Source: JACCQS01 sp963766765
Lineage (GTDB): Bacteria; Actinomycetota; Actinomycetes; Mycobacteriales; Geodermatophilaceae
NCBI GenBank assembly: GCA_963766765.1
Contig: CAVYBR010000007.1
Coordinates: forward strand, 62,001-126,000
Length of the DNA stretch: 64,000 bases
Direction of reading: 5' to 3'
The notes under the pieces were generated by a model. That model had not been told where the DNA came from and did no database searches. It worked only from the letters and a program-made list of their open reading frames with translations. A program made the position numbers and the translations under genes. Shown in pieces: positions 43,303 to 51,942 of the stretch (position 1 is its first letter; each line of letters starts with the position of its first letter).

Positions 43303-45180
43303 ATGTCCGCACTCGCAGAGTTCGATCCCGAGGACACTCGGGCGCAGCCAACGCGCATCCGCGAGCAGGCACGAGGACTCGGTCGGATCGGCGCCGACCT
43401 CACTGGTCGGCAGGATTCGTTGTCGTTTGTGCTGCGCTCACTCGCGTCCTCATTCTCTGAGGTTCTGCATCCCGTGATTGCCGCCCGGATGGGGGAGCAG
43501 TTCTACGCCGTGCAGGAACTCGTCGGAGCCATGCTCTACGCCGAACAGGTGACGAATGCCTGGGCAGATGACGTTGTCGCCTTCCGACAGCAACGAGTCA
43601 CACTTTTGGATCGTTGGGAATCGGCCTGGCGCAACGGTTTCTGGATCAGTCGAGCACCCGGCTACGACAACGTCGAGCCGGAGATGCGCGCAACCCTGTT
43701 CGACGACGCACGCCGCCAAGTCCTGACCGAGCTCAACGCAGAGGCCGATCGGGCTCACGCAACGCTCGACCAGGCCGCGCAGGATCGTGGCCGGCAACTT
43801 CGTGACGGTCCCACGACGGGCAACCTGCTCACGCTGATCGATGCCGGCCGGTTCGGCGGACCAGGGGTCGCGGTGTTGTATCCGTACCTGCCGGTCCCAG
43901 GGCCGAGTTCAGGACTGCCCCGCAACTACTGGGGCATGACCGCTGAACAACTCGTCCGCGCGACGGAGGACGATCCCGAACTCGCCGCTCTCCTGGTGGC
44001 CCAGCGCCCAGACCTCACCGCCGGCAATCCCTTTGAGGCTGCCTTGGCCCACGCAGTGCTCATCGCCGCAGAAGATCCAGACAGCAGCGCGACGTACGGC
44101 GCGGTCAGCGCTGCGCGGATCGCGGAGATCGCGGCACTGTTGGCTGATATCCCGGATGCGGACCTCGCCCTGCTGTCCGCGCTGTTCCCGGCGGTCGTCG
44201 GCAACCTCGACGGAATGCCCTTCGAACATCGGATCGCGGCCAATCGCATCAACGTCGCGGCCGCGGTCGACCAGGCGAGGGTGGAGCGCGACTCGCTGCT
44301 CGCTGAGATCGACCGGTCCCAACCGGCGCGGTTCACCGACCCGGCGCTGCGCTACCGGCTGCAGGATCTCGACGCGCGGATCGAGCAGTACGAGCTCCTG
44401 CTCACCGAACCGACGACTGACTACGGAGCCTCCGGCGGGCCGCCCTGGCCCGACTATCGCGGCCGCAAGGTCATCTATTTCGACCCCGGCAACGATGGCG
44501 CGTGGGCTGAACTCGTCGGCACGATCAGTGCCGACACCGACGCTGTCGGCGTTCTGATCCCAGGTGTCGGAACCGACTCCGCGGACATGTTCAACAAGTC
44601 CAACCTAGCGACGGAGTTCGTCGCGCAGGCGGCCCGCGACGGTGAGCAGCTGGCCATGATTGTTTGGGCCGCAGGCGATTTCCCCGACGCAGTTCCGGCC
44701 GCACTGTCCGGAAGCTATGCCGAGGAGCTGATCCATCCCATGGTGGACTTCAGCTTCGCCCTCCGGCAGGAGGTCGCTGACCGGGCGACCGGCAGCCACG
44801 TGCCGGTCACCATGATCGGCCATTCATACGGCGGGATGACGGTCTCGATGGCCACCCTGGCCGGGCTGTCGGCAGACCGGTTGCTGTTCGTGAACTCGGC
44901 CGGGATGGGAACCGGGGAAGCCGGCCAATTCGCCGACTATGACGTGTACGCGATGGCATCCCCCGGCGACCTGGTGCCTGTGCTCGGGCCGCTGGTCCAC
45001 GCCGGCGCGCCCAGCGACCTCGCGAACGTGGTCCCCTTGGCGACCGGAACCTATCGAGACGGAGCTGCCCTGACCGGCCTCTCGTCGCACTCCGGCGTGT
45101 TCGAGGAGAGCTCGACGGCGTGGGAGAACATGCTTGCCGTGCTCACCGGCCGCCCGTACCGAGGCCTTGGATGTAGCTGA
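43303..45180 (+). CDS. large alpha/beta-hydrolase of the DUF1023 type
   Basis: This 625-residue protein has a long alpha-helical N-terminal half (about 1-370), in part resembling WXG100-like helical hairpins, followed by an alpha/beta-hydrolase domain (about 380-610) with nucleophile elbow MIGHSYGGMTVS (Ser near 507), VGVLIPGVGTDSADMFN and a possible catalytic His in SSHSGVF. The C-terminal domain matches the actinobacterial DUF1023 hydrolases. ATG 43303 is preferred with GTGGTGGG just upstream. No signal peptide is seen, so export would need a non-classical route. The gene converges on and overlaps rmlC by 38 bp. Confidence 0.85.
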   Translation: MSALAEFDPEDTRAQPTRIREQARGLGRIGADLTGRQDSLSFVLRSLASSFSEVLHPVIAARMGEQFYAVQELVGAMLYAEQVTNAWADDVVAFRQQRVTLLDRWESAWRNGFWISRAPGYDNVEPEMRATLFDDARRQVLTELNAEADRAHATLDQAAQDRGRQLRDGPTTGNLLTLIDAGRFGGPGVAVLYPYLPVPGPSSGLPRNYWGMTAEQLVRATEDDPELAALLVAQRPDLTAGNPFEAALAHAVLIAAEDPDSSATYGAVSAARIAEIAALLADIPDADLALLSALFPAVVGNLDGMPFEHRIAANRINVAAAVDQARVERDSLLAEIDRSQPARFTDPALRYRLQDLDARIEQYELLLTEPTTDYGASGGPPWPDYRGRKVIYFDPGNDGAWAELVGTISADTDAVGVLIPGVGTDSADMFNKSNLATEFVAQAARDGEQLAMIVWAAGDFPDAVPAALSGSYAEELIHPMVDFSFALRQEVADRATGSHVPVTMIGHSYGGMTVSMATLAGLSADRLLFVNSAGMGTGEAGQFADYDVYAMASPGDLVPVLGPLVHAGAPSDLANVVPLATGTYRDGAALTGLSSHSGVFEESSTAWENMLAVLTGRPYRGLGCS

Positions 45181-45748
45181 GGCATTCCGCGTAATCCGGG
45201 AGGAGACCCGCGGCTCGGACCTCGGCAAGGCTGGGCGCGGCCGCGTCGCGCTCCGACATGGTGACCCCGTCGGTCGCCCAATCGATGCCGAGTTCCGGAT
45301 CGAAGGCATTGACCGCGTGTTCGCGCTGCGGGGCGTAGGGCTCGGAGCACAGGTAGGTCACGGTTGCCAGATCGCTGAGGGCGCAGAAGCCGTGCCCGAT
45401 GCCTTCGGGTAGGTAGACCGCCCGCCGATCGCTGTCATCCAGCAGCACGCGATCCCAGGCGCCGAAACTGGGCGATCCCACGCGCAGGTCGACGAAAACG
45501 TCAAGCACCTGACCGCTCACGCACGTCACGTACTTCGCCTGGCCAGGTGGAACTGAGGCGTAGTGCATCCCCCGTACGACGCCGCGGGCGGACACCGACA
45601 GGTTGACCTGGGCCAAGGTGAAGGGATGACCGATGGCATCGGTGAGTCGGTCGGCTCGATACCACTCCAGGAAGACGCCTCGACTGTCACCGTGCTGTTG
45701 TGGCGTGATCTCGAGGGCGCCGGCGATCGACAAGGGGCGGATGTGCAC
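45143..45748 (-). CDS. rmlC: dTDP-4-dehydrorhamnose 3,5-epimerase
   Basis: RmlC epimerises the 4-keto sugar on the way to dTDP-L-rhamnose. The 201-residue cupin has HGDSRGVFLEWY, LAQVNLSVSARGVVRGMHY (catalytic His region), VDLRVGSPSFGAW, YLPEGIGHGF and VTYLCSEPYAPQRE. GTG 45748 lies 2 nt after the rmlA stop, so the two form an operon. The 3' end overlaps the DUF1023 gene. Confidence 0.95.
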   Translation of the reverse strand: MHIRPLSIAGALEITPQQHGDSRGVFLEWYRADRLTDAIGHPFTLAQVNLSVSARGVVRGMHYASVPPGQAKYVTCVSGQVLDVFVDLRVGSPSFGAWDRVLLDDSDRRAVYLPEGIGHGFCALSDLATVTYLCSEPYAPQREHAVNAFDPELGIDWATDGVTMSERDAAAPSLAEVRAAGLLPDYAECLSYIQGLGTGGR

Positions 45749-45750
45749 GC

Positions 45751-46644
45751 TCAGTCCCGGCTGGGTGATGGCGTGCGGACACCTGACTCGAGCAGTCCGA
45801 TGAGGTAGTTGCCATATCCGCTCGGTCGCAGTGGCTGGGCGAGCTCGGCCAGCTCGTCGTCATCGATCAGACCCTGCCGCCAGGCGGCCTCCTCGATGCA
45901 CCCGATCTTGAGACCCTGCCGTTGCTCGATGACCCGCACGTACTCGGCCGCAGACATCAAGTCGACGAACGTGCCGGTGTCCAGCCAGGCGGTACCGCGG
46001 GACAGCATGCTCACCCGAAGCTGTCCGGCCAGCCGATAGGCCTCGTTGATCTCGGTGATCTCGAGTTCGCCGCGGGCGCTGGGGCGAAGGGTCCGGGCGA
46101 TATCGACGACCTGCTTGTCGTAGAAGTACAGCCCGGGCACGGCGTAGCGCGAGCGCGGGTTCGCCGGCTTCTCCTCGATCGAGACGACGATTCCGTCGGC
46201 ACCGAACTCGACCACTCCGTAGTCCTGGGGATTCGAGACCGGGTAGGCGAAGACGAGTCCGCCGTCGACCTGATCGTTGGCGCTGAGCTGTTCTCCCAGA
46301 CCGGCACCATGGAAGATGTTGTCCCCGAGGATCAACGCCACCGGTTGTCCGGCGATGAAGTCAGCACCGATGAGGAATACCTGGGCGATCCCCTCCGGTC
46401 GGGGTTGGACCGCATACGAGATCGAAAGTCCGAGATCGGCACCGTCTCCGAGCAGCGTGATGAAGCGCTCAGCGTCCTGCGGTGTTGTCACGATCAGGAT
46501 CTCGCGAATGCCAGCGTGGATCAGGGTGGACAGCGGGTAGTAGATCATCGGCTTGTCATAGACCGGCATGAGTTGCTTGGACACGGCGAGTGTGATGGGG
46601 GACAGGCGTGACCCGGTCCCGCCAGCCAGCACGATTCCCCGCAC
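45751..46644 (-). CDS. rmlA: glucose-1-phosphate thymidylyltransferase
   Basis: RmlA makes dTDP-glucose from dTTP and glucose-1-phosphate. The 297-residue protein carries GIVLAGGTGSRLSPIT (about residues 3-18), KQLMPVYDKPMIYYPLSTL, EGIAQ, LILGDNIFHG, VEEKP-like SIEEKPANPRS and WLDTGTF. GTG 46644 follows a -10 (TACCCT, complement of 46651-46656) by 6 nt, so the rmlAC message looks leaderless. Confidence 0.96.
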   Translation of the reverse strand: MRGIVLAGGTGSRLSPITLAVSKQLMPVYDKPMIYYPLSTLIHAGIREILIVTTPQDAERFITLLGDGADLGLSISYAVQPRPEGIAQVFLIGADFIAGQPVALILGDNIFHGAGLGEQLSANDQVDGGLVFAYPVSNPQDYGVVEFGADGIVVSIEEKPANPRSRYAVPGLYFYDKQVVDIARTLRPSARGELEITEINEAYRLAGQLRVSMLSRGTAWLDTGTFVDLMSAAEYVRVIEQRQGLKIGCIEEAAWRQGLIDDDELAELAQPLRPSGYGNYLIGLLESGVRTPSPSRD

Positions 46645-46650
46645 TACCGA

Positions 46651-46738
46651 AGGGTAACCACCAGAGAGCGTGACGTCCCCTGGATTGGTTCACCTTGCGC
46701 TCAGTCCAGACGATCTTTCTCGGGTGGGCCGGTACCGT
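46651..46738. promoter_or_regulatory. divergent promoters of rmlA and rmlD
   Basis: On the minus strand TACCCT (46651-46656) lies 6 nt before rmlA. On the plus strand TACCGT (46733-46738) lies 8 nt before rmlD. Both genes therefore appear leaderless and fire away from the same 102-bp region. Confidence 0.45.
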
Positions 46739-46746
46739 CAGCGCTC

Positions 46747-47640
46747 ATGACCGAGGCGGCTGTCACCGGGTGGCTGGTCACCGGAGCCGGCGGAATGCTC
46801 GGCCGTGAACTTGCCGGACTTCTTGCGGCGGAGAGCGCACCCGTCCTGCTGGCCGACCATGCAGCGCTCGATGTGACCGACACGGCAGCGGTGCACGACA
46901 TGGTGGCTCAGCTCGGCCACCGTGGTGTCGTCCTCAATGCCGCCGGATGGACGAACGTCGATGCCGCCGAGGAGAACGAGGCCGCCGCGCTCGCCGTGAA
47001 CGGCGCAGCGGTCCGGGCCCTCGCCTCTGCCTGCAGCGACATCGGGGCCACGCTGGTCCACGTTTCCACTGATTATGTTTTCGGCGGGGCGCCTTCCGGA
47101 GGTGTGCCGGGTGCCTACGCCGAGGACGCACCCTCGGCCCCGATCAACGCATACGGCCGCAGCAAACTCGTCGGCGAACAGGCAGTTCTGCAGCTGTGCC
47201 CGGCCTCGGGATATGTGCTGCGCACGGCGTGGCTGTACGGGCGGCACGGCCGGAACTTCGTCTCGACCATGCTGGGTCTGGCCGAGCGGCACGACACCGT
47301 GTCGGTGGTCGATGATCAGGTCGGCCAGCCCACGTGGACCCTGGATCTGGCCGGCCGGATGGTGGAGATGGGGCAGCACCGGCCCAAGGCCGGCATCTAT
47401 CACGCGACGGCGCAGGGTGAGACGAGCTGGTACGGGCTGGCCTGCGCCGCCTTCACGGAGGCCGGTCTCGATCCCGATCGGGTCATACCGGTCCACACCG
47501 ATGCCTTCCCCCGACCGGCACCGCGTCCCGCGCGCAGCGTGCTCGGCCACGATGCGTGGACTGCGACGGGATTGCCTTCGTTGGGTCCGTGGCGAGCGAT
47601 GCTCACTCGGGCCTTCGGTGCGGGGACCTTCGTGGACTGA
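46747..47640 (+). CDS. rmlD: dTDP-4-dehydrorhamnose reductase
   Basis: RmlD is the NAD(P)H-dependent last step of dTDP-L-rhamnose synthesis. Its 297 residues include WLVTGAGGMLGREL (cofactor loop, about 9-22), LNAAGWTNVDAAEE, VHVSTDYVFGG, the catalytic YGRSK, and RTAWLYG. rmlB, the 4,6-dehydratase gene, is not in the window. Rhamnose is the expected linker or envelope sugar for this group. Confidence 0.95.
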   Translation: MTEAAVTGWLVTGAGGMLGRELAGLLAAESAPVLLADHAALDVTDTAAVHDMVAQLGHRGVVLNAAGWTNVDAAEENEAAALAVNGAAVRALASACSDIGATLVHVSTDYVFGGAPSGGVPGAYAEDAPSAPINAYGRSKLVGEQAVLQLCPASGYVLRTAWLYGRHGRNFVSTMLGLAERHDTVSVVDDQVGQPTWTLDLAGRMVEMGQHRPKAGIYHATAQGETSWYGLACAAFTEAGLDPDRVIPVHTDAFPRPAPRPARSVLGHDAWTATGLPSLGPWRAMLTRAFGAGTFVD

Positions 47641-47667
47641 CCGCCCCGCGACCGCGGGACCGCAGAA

Positions 47668-48549
47668 TCAACCTGCAGCTGTTTGGAGCGACACCGCGCG
47701 GACGAGATCGTCGATCTCCGGGGTCCCCTCGGTTTGGGCGACCGGCCGGAACCGGCCGCCTTCGCGTCGATAGAGGCCGCCGCGGGGCGGGGTGTTCTTG
47801 AGCCGAGGGTTGTCGACGATCAACAGGTGGCCGCCCTCCTGCAGACTGCTCATCAGCGAGCGCAGCGCTGTGAGTATCCGAGCATCGTCGAAGTACAACC
47901 GGCGCAACAAGTTTGCGACCTTGATGATGTCCGGTGGAGTGCCGGTCCAGGGTTCGAAGACGTCGTGGACGCGGTAGCTGATGCGCGGATCCTCGGCGAT
48001 GAGTTCTTGCACGGCGGGATTGAGGAGTAGGACCGACTCACGCGCTGCCACCTGCCGCCAAGCCGCGCGGCTGGCTCGCCCGAACAGCGCGGCCAACGCC
48101 GGTGACTCGGTCGGCCAGGAGATCGTCCGCCGGCCGACGACGAGGATGCACGTGCCGTCGGCCTGGAAGAAGAACGTGCGCGGACCGATCCGGACCACGT
48201 CAAGGGTCAGGAACAGATCGGCGATGACGTAGGCCTTGAACTGGTCGAGGCGACGAATGAGATCGAGTGACGTGGATCCGTCCGACGCGCCGATATCCAC
48301 GATCGTCGCCCCGCGCAGCTGCTCGGCGTTGAAGGCGTCCACCAGCAGGGAGTCGGCATCGGGATGCCGGTTGGCACCAGTGATCTTGATCGTGTCACCG
48401 ACGTTCAGCGCGGTCATCGCCTGCCGAAAGGTGTCCGGGTCGGTCGCGGGGTCGAGGATCTGTCGCGGGTCGTTCCAGAAGAACCTGTGCAGCCGCCGCT
48501 CCAGCCAGCCGGGCCACCGACCGCGAATCGGCCGAACCGGCGCACGCAT
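47668..48549 (-). CDS. SAM-dependent methyltransferase-like protein of unknown target
   Basis: A 293-residue protein with a class I methyltransferase-like core: ATIVDIGASDGSTSLDLI (motif I, about residues 79-96), DIIKVANLLRRLYF and LLIVDNPRL. The N-terminal 75 residues and a RRTISWPTESPALAALFG segment are not typical. ATG 48549 begins a basic stretch. It lies between the rmlD gene and a TetR gene without an evident operon partner. A small-molecule or lipid methyltransferase is the best guess. Confidence 0.6.
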   Translation of the reverse strand: MRAPVRPIRGRWPGWLERRLHRFFWNDPRQILDPATDPDTFRQAMTALNVGDTIKITGANRHPDADSLLVDAFNAEQLRGATIVDIGASDGSTSLDLIRRLDQFKAYVIADLFLTLDVVRIGPRTFFFQADGTCILVVGRRTISWPTESPALAALFGRASRAAWRQVAARESVLLLNPAVQELIAEDPRISYRVHDVFEPWTGTPPDIIKVANLLRRLYFDDARILTALRSLMSSLQEGGHLLIVDNPRLKNTPPRGGLYRREGGRFRPVAQTEGTPEIDDLVRAVSLQTAAG

Positions 48550-48595
48550 CGGCGCAGCGTAGCCGAGCCCAGGAGTTCCGCCCCGGGGCGCTGGC

Positions 48596-49228
48596 TCAGT
48601 CGCGAGAGCCGGTCAGGGTGGGCTGGCCCTCGAGGTGGGAGAGGCCGTTCCAGGCAAGGTTCACCAGATGCGCGGCGACTTCTTCCTTCTCGGGTTTGCG
48701 CACCTCCAGCCACCATTGCCCGGTCAGCGCGACCATGCCCACCAGCGCCTGGCTGTAGAGGCCGGCGAGCTTCGTCTCGTACCCGCGCTCGGAGAACTGC
48801 CCCTCGAGGATGTATTCGACCTGGGTGGCGATCTCGGAGATGAGGGAGGAGAACGTGCCGGTGGCACTGGCCACCGGTGAGTCGCGGATGAGGATGCGGA
48901 AGCCATCGGTCTCGTCCTCGATGTAGTCCAGCAGCACAAAGGCTGCCTGTTCGAGGAGTTCTCGCGGCTTCGAGCCCTGAAGTGCTGAGGTGAAGCTACC
49001 CAGCAGACGTTGCATCTCTCGATCGACAACGACGGCGTAGAGCCCCTCTTTGCCACCGAAGTGCTCGTAGACGACGGGCTTGCTCACCTTGGCGCGGGCA
49101 GCGATCTCCTCGATCGAGGTCGCTTCGAAGCCGCGTTCGGCGAACAAAGCCCTTCCGACGTCCAGCAATTGCTGCCGCCGCTGGGCGCCGGTCATCCGTA
49201 CCCGTACCGGACCTTCGGGGGAACTCAC
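48596..49228 (-). CDS. TetR-family transcriptional regulator
   Basis: A 210-residue regulator with an N-terminal TetR helix-turn-helix (RRQQLLDVGRALFAERGF, TSIEEIAARAKVSKPVVYEHF) and a helical ligand domain (ALVGMVALTGQWWLEVRKP). ATG 49228 overlaps the stop of the fatty-acid desaturase gene (ATGA), and a palindrome precedes that desaturase, so it probably represses its own operon in response to a fatty acyl ligand. A TetR gene next to glmU-prs is a conserved actinobacterial neighbourhood. Confidence 0.9.
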   Translation of the reverse strand: MSSPEGPVRVRMTGAQRRQQLLDVGRALFAERGFEATSIEEIAARAKVSKPVVYEHFGGKEGLYAVVVDREMQRLLGSFTSALQGSKPRELLEQAAFVLLDYIEDETDGFRILIRDSPVASATGTFSSLISEIATQVEYILEGQFSERGYETKLAGLYSQALVGMVALTGQWWLEVRKPEKEEVAAHLVNLAWNGLSHLEGQPTLTGSRD

Positions 49229-50193
49229 GAGGGAGAGGTTGCCACCCGCTTCGCCGCCAGCCGCACCGGATCCGGCCAGCGGACGTCACGGACCCAGCCG
49301 AACTTCTCGAAGATCCAGATCAGCCGGGCCGATGAGTCGATCTGACCGGGCAGTACGCCATGCCGGGCACACGTCGGGTCCGCATGGTGCAGGTTGTGCC
49401 AGGACTCGCCCATGGACAGGATCGCCAGCGGCCAGACGTTTGCCGACTTGTCGCGGGCGGCGAAGGGGCGCGCGCCGACGGTGTGACAGATGGAGTTGAT
49501 CGACCAGGTCACATGGTGCAGCAGGGCCACCCGGACCAGTCCGCCCCAGAAGAACCCGGATCACGGCCCCAACCAGCGACATCGTGATCAGGCCCCCGAT
49601 CACGGCCGGTAGCGCCAGGCCCAGAAACGCCCAGAGGATGAAGAAGGCGCCGGTGCGGACGACCACTGTGTCCTTGAGCAGGTCCGGTGCGTAGCGCGCG
49701 GGATTGGTCTGATTGCGGTCGAACAGCCAGCCGATGTGGGCGTGGAACATGCCCTTGGTCAAGGCGCCGACGGTGTCGCCGTATCGCCATGGCGAGTGCG
49801 GGTCGCCCTCTCGGTCGCTGAACGCGTGATGGCGGCGGTGATCGGCCACCCACTGGGTGACCGGCCCCTGGACGGCCATCGATCCGGCCACGACGAGCGC
49901 GGCGCGTAGCGGCGCGACGGCCTTGAACGAGCCATGAGTGAAGTGCCGATGGAAGCCGACGGTCACGCCGTGCCCGCTGATGGCGAACATGACGACCAAG
50001 AGGCCGACGTCCAACCAACCCAGTCCCCAACCCCAAGCGAACGGGACGGCGACGACCAGGGCGATGAACGGAACGATCACGAAGATGTAGAGGACTGCCT
50101 GTTCCCAGAAGCCCTTGCTCTTGCTGTAAACAGGCGTTCCGCGAACGCCGACGTTCGGTGGTGGGCGGGGCCGGCAGGGGCCGTGATCGTCAT
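49225..50193 (-). pseudogene. acyl-CoA/acyl-lipid fatty acid desaturase, frameshifted twice
   Basis: A membrane di-iron desaturase with the three histidine boxes HRHFTH, HRRHH and HNLHH. The first two boxes and most membrane helices are in one frame (about 50080 down to 49560). The third box (GESWHNLHHADP) is in another frame down to 49225, so a frame change is needed near 49.55 kb. A second break near 50.16 kb separates the natural start MTITAPAGPA (ATG 50193) from NVGVRGTPVYSKSKGFWEQ. Corrected length is about 322 residues. Because all boxes are intact, assembly indels are suspected. It overlaps the TetR gene. Confidence 0.85.
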
Positions 50194-50197
50194 CACC

Positions 50198-50211
50198 TTA
50201 CGGTAGCGTAA
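50198..50211. promoter_or_regulatory. palindromic operator upstream of desaturase-tetR
   Basis: TTACGGTAGCGTAA is a palindrome (TTACG/CGTAA arms, 4-bp centre) lying 5 bp upstream of the desaturase ATG 50193. Further half-sites (CTTACG at 50213-50218 and ACCGTA at 50220-50225) follow. It covers the expected promoter region, so TetR binding here would block transcription. Confidence 0.6.
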
Positions 50212-50318
50212 CTTACGAGACCGTAGGTAGACCCGGGATTTGGGAATCTGGTTCCCCCTGCTCGACCGGATGCGGTGTCAGCGGAGCTGCGCAACTAGGC
50301 TCGACGTACCCACCAGGA

Positions 50319-50394
50319 TGGGGGATGGGGTAATCGGCAGCCCGCCGGCCTTTGGAGCCGTGCAGTCTCGGTTCGAGTCCGAGTCCCCCAGCCA
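50319..50394 (+). tRNA. tRNA-Gln(TTG)
   Basis: The acceptor TGGGGGA pairs with TCCCCCA, and CCA is encoded after discriminator G. The D-loop has GGTAATCGGCAG, the anticodon loop CTTTGGA gives TTG (glutamine, CAA), and the T-arm CTCGGTTCGAGTCCGAG is intact. The outer anticodon pair is mismatched (C-T). It lies between the desaturase operon and glmU. Confidence 0.9.
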
Positions 50395-50443
50395 GAACGC
50401 CGGCTGAGCCGTCGACCGACGACAACGATCGAGGGGGTCGCGA

Positions 50444-51942
50444 GTGAGTGCACCGGTCCTGTCCGCGGTCGTCGTGCTGGCGGCCGGCATCGGCAGCCGG
50501 ATGCGCTCGGCGACCCCGAAGGTCCTGCACGAGCATCGGGGGGCGCAGCCTGCTGGGTCATGTCCTGGCTGCGGCGGCTCCGCTGCAGGCCGACCAGACG
50601 CCTGGTCGTCGTCGGTGCGGGCGCGAGAGGCGTCGACGCACCATCTCGCGCAGATCGCCCCGGATGCCGAGCCCGTCGTCCAGGAAGCCCAGCTGGGGTC
50701 CGGTCACGCCGCTCGCGTGGCTTTGGACCACGTCCGGGGCGGTACGGCCCGGTGCTGATCGTCAACGGCGATGTCCCCCTGCTCACGGCGGAGACCCTGT
50801 CCGCGCTGATGGCGACGCACGAGCCGCACGGCGCGGTCTTGACCGTGTTGACGGCACGTGTCGACAACCCGCAGGGTCTGGGCCGGATTCTGCGCGACAC
50901 CAGTGGCGCCGTCGTCGGCATCGTGGAGGAGCGGGACGCCAACCCCGAGCAGTTGGCGCATCCGGGAGATCAACGCCGGGGCCTACATTGCCGACGCCGC
51001 CGGGCCTGCGCTCTGCCCTCGATGAGCTTCGCGCCGGGAATGCCCAGGGAGAGCAGTACTTGACCGATGCGGTTGGGCTCTTGATTGACAAGGGAAGTCC
51101 GGTTGCGGCCCACGTCGCCGCCGACCCGGCGAGGTGGCCGGCTGCAACGACCGCATCGAGCTCGCCACCCAGGGGCGGGCGCTCAACGAGCGAACCTCCG
51201 CCGGCACATGGCTGCGGGCGTCACCATCATCGACCCGGCCACGACCTGGATCGATGTCGACGTCCAGCTGGGCCGAGACGTCACGCTGTTGCCCGGCACG
51301 CAGCTGCACGGGACAACCTCCGTCGCCGACGAGGCGACCATCGGGCCGGACACGACACTGCGTGACTGCCAGGTCGGGCCGGGCGCCTCGATTGTGCGCA
51401 CCCACGGCTCGGGCGCCGAGATCGGACCCGGCGCGGACGTCGGGCCATTCAGCTACCTGCGCCCGGGCACTCGCCTTGGTGCCCAGTCGAAGGTCGGCGC
51501 ATTCGTCGAGATCAAGAATGCCGACATCGGGAGAGGGAGCAAGGTCCCGCACCTGTCCTATGTGGGCGATGCCTCGATCGGCGACCACACCAACATCGGA
51601 GCGGCCACGGTGTTCGTCAACTACGACGGCCTGGCCAAGCACCGCACCACGATCGGCAGCCACGCCCGTACCGGTGCCGACAACATGTTCGTGGCGCCGG
51701 TCAGCGTCGGCGACGGTGCCTACACCGCGGCCGGCTCGGTGATCACCGAGGACGTCCCGCCCGGTGCGATGGGTGTGGCGCGAGCGCGGCAGCGAAACAT
51801 CGCCGGCTGGGTGCGCCTTCGGCGCGCCGGATCCGCAGCGGCCAAGGCGGCGCGGGCTGCCGAGCAGCTGGCGCCTGATCCTGGGCCGAGCCCGCCGACG
51901 CTGGGCGACGGTCACGATGGCGAGAGCCGGGAGCAGTCATGA
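50444..51942 (+). pseudogene. glmU: bifunctional UDP-GlcNAc pyrophosphorylase / GlcN-1-P acetyltransferase, N-terminal half frameshifted
   Basis: GlmU makes UDP-N-acetylglucosamine for peptidoglycan. GTG 50444, with GAGGGGG upstream, starts AVVVLAAGIGSRMRSATPKV in one frame. The next conserved pieces occur in other frames: IGGRSLLGHVLAAA, GPVLIVNGDVPLLTAETL, LDELRAGNAQGEQYLTDAV and CNDRIELA. The C-terminal left-handed beta-helix acetyltransferase (IIDPATTWID to the stop at 51942) is one intact frame. At least six frame changes lie between 50.53 and 51.2 kb; the first is explained by one extra C near 50534. Since this gene is usually essential, sequence error is the most likely cause. The stop overlaps prs. 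Confidence 0.9.

Noticed and set aside
45934..46611. Plus-strand ORF opposite rmlA
   Set aside because: It is entirely antisense to a clear rmlA gene.
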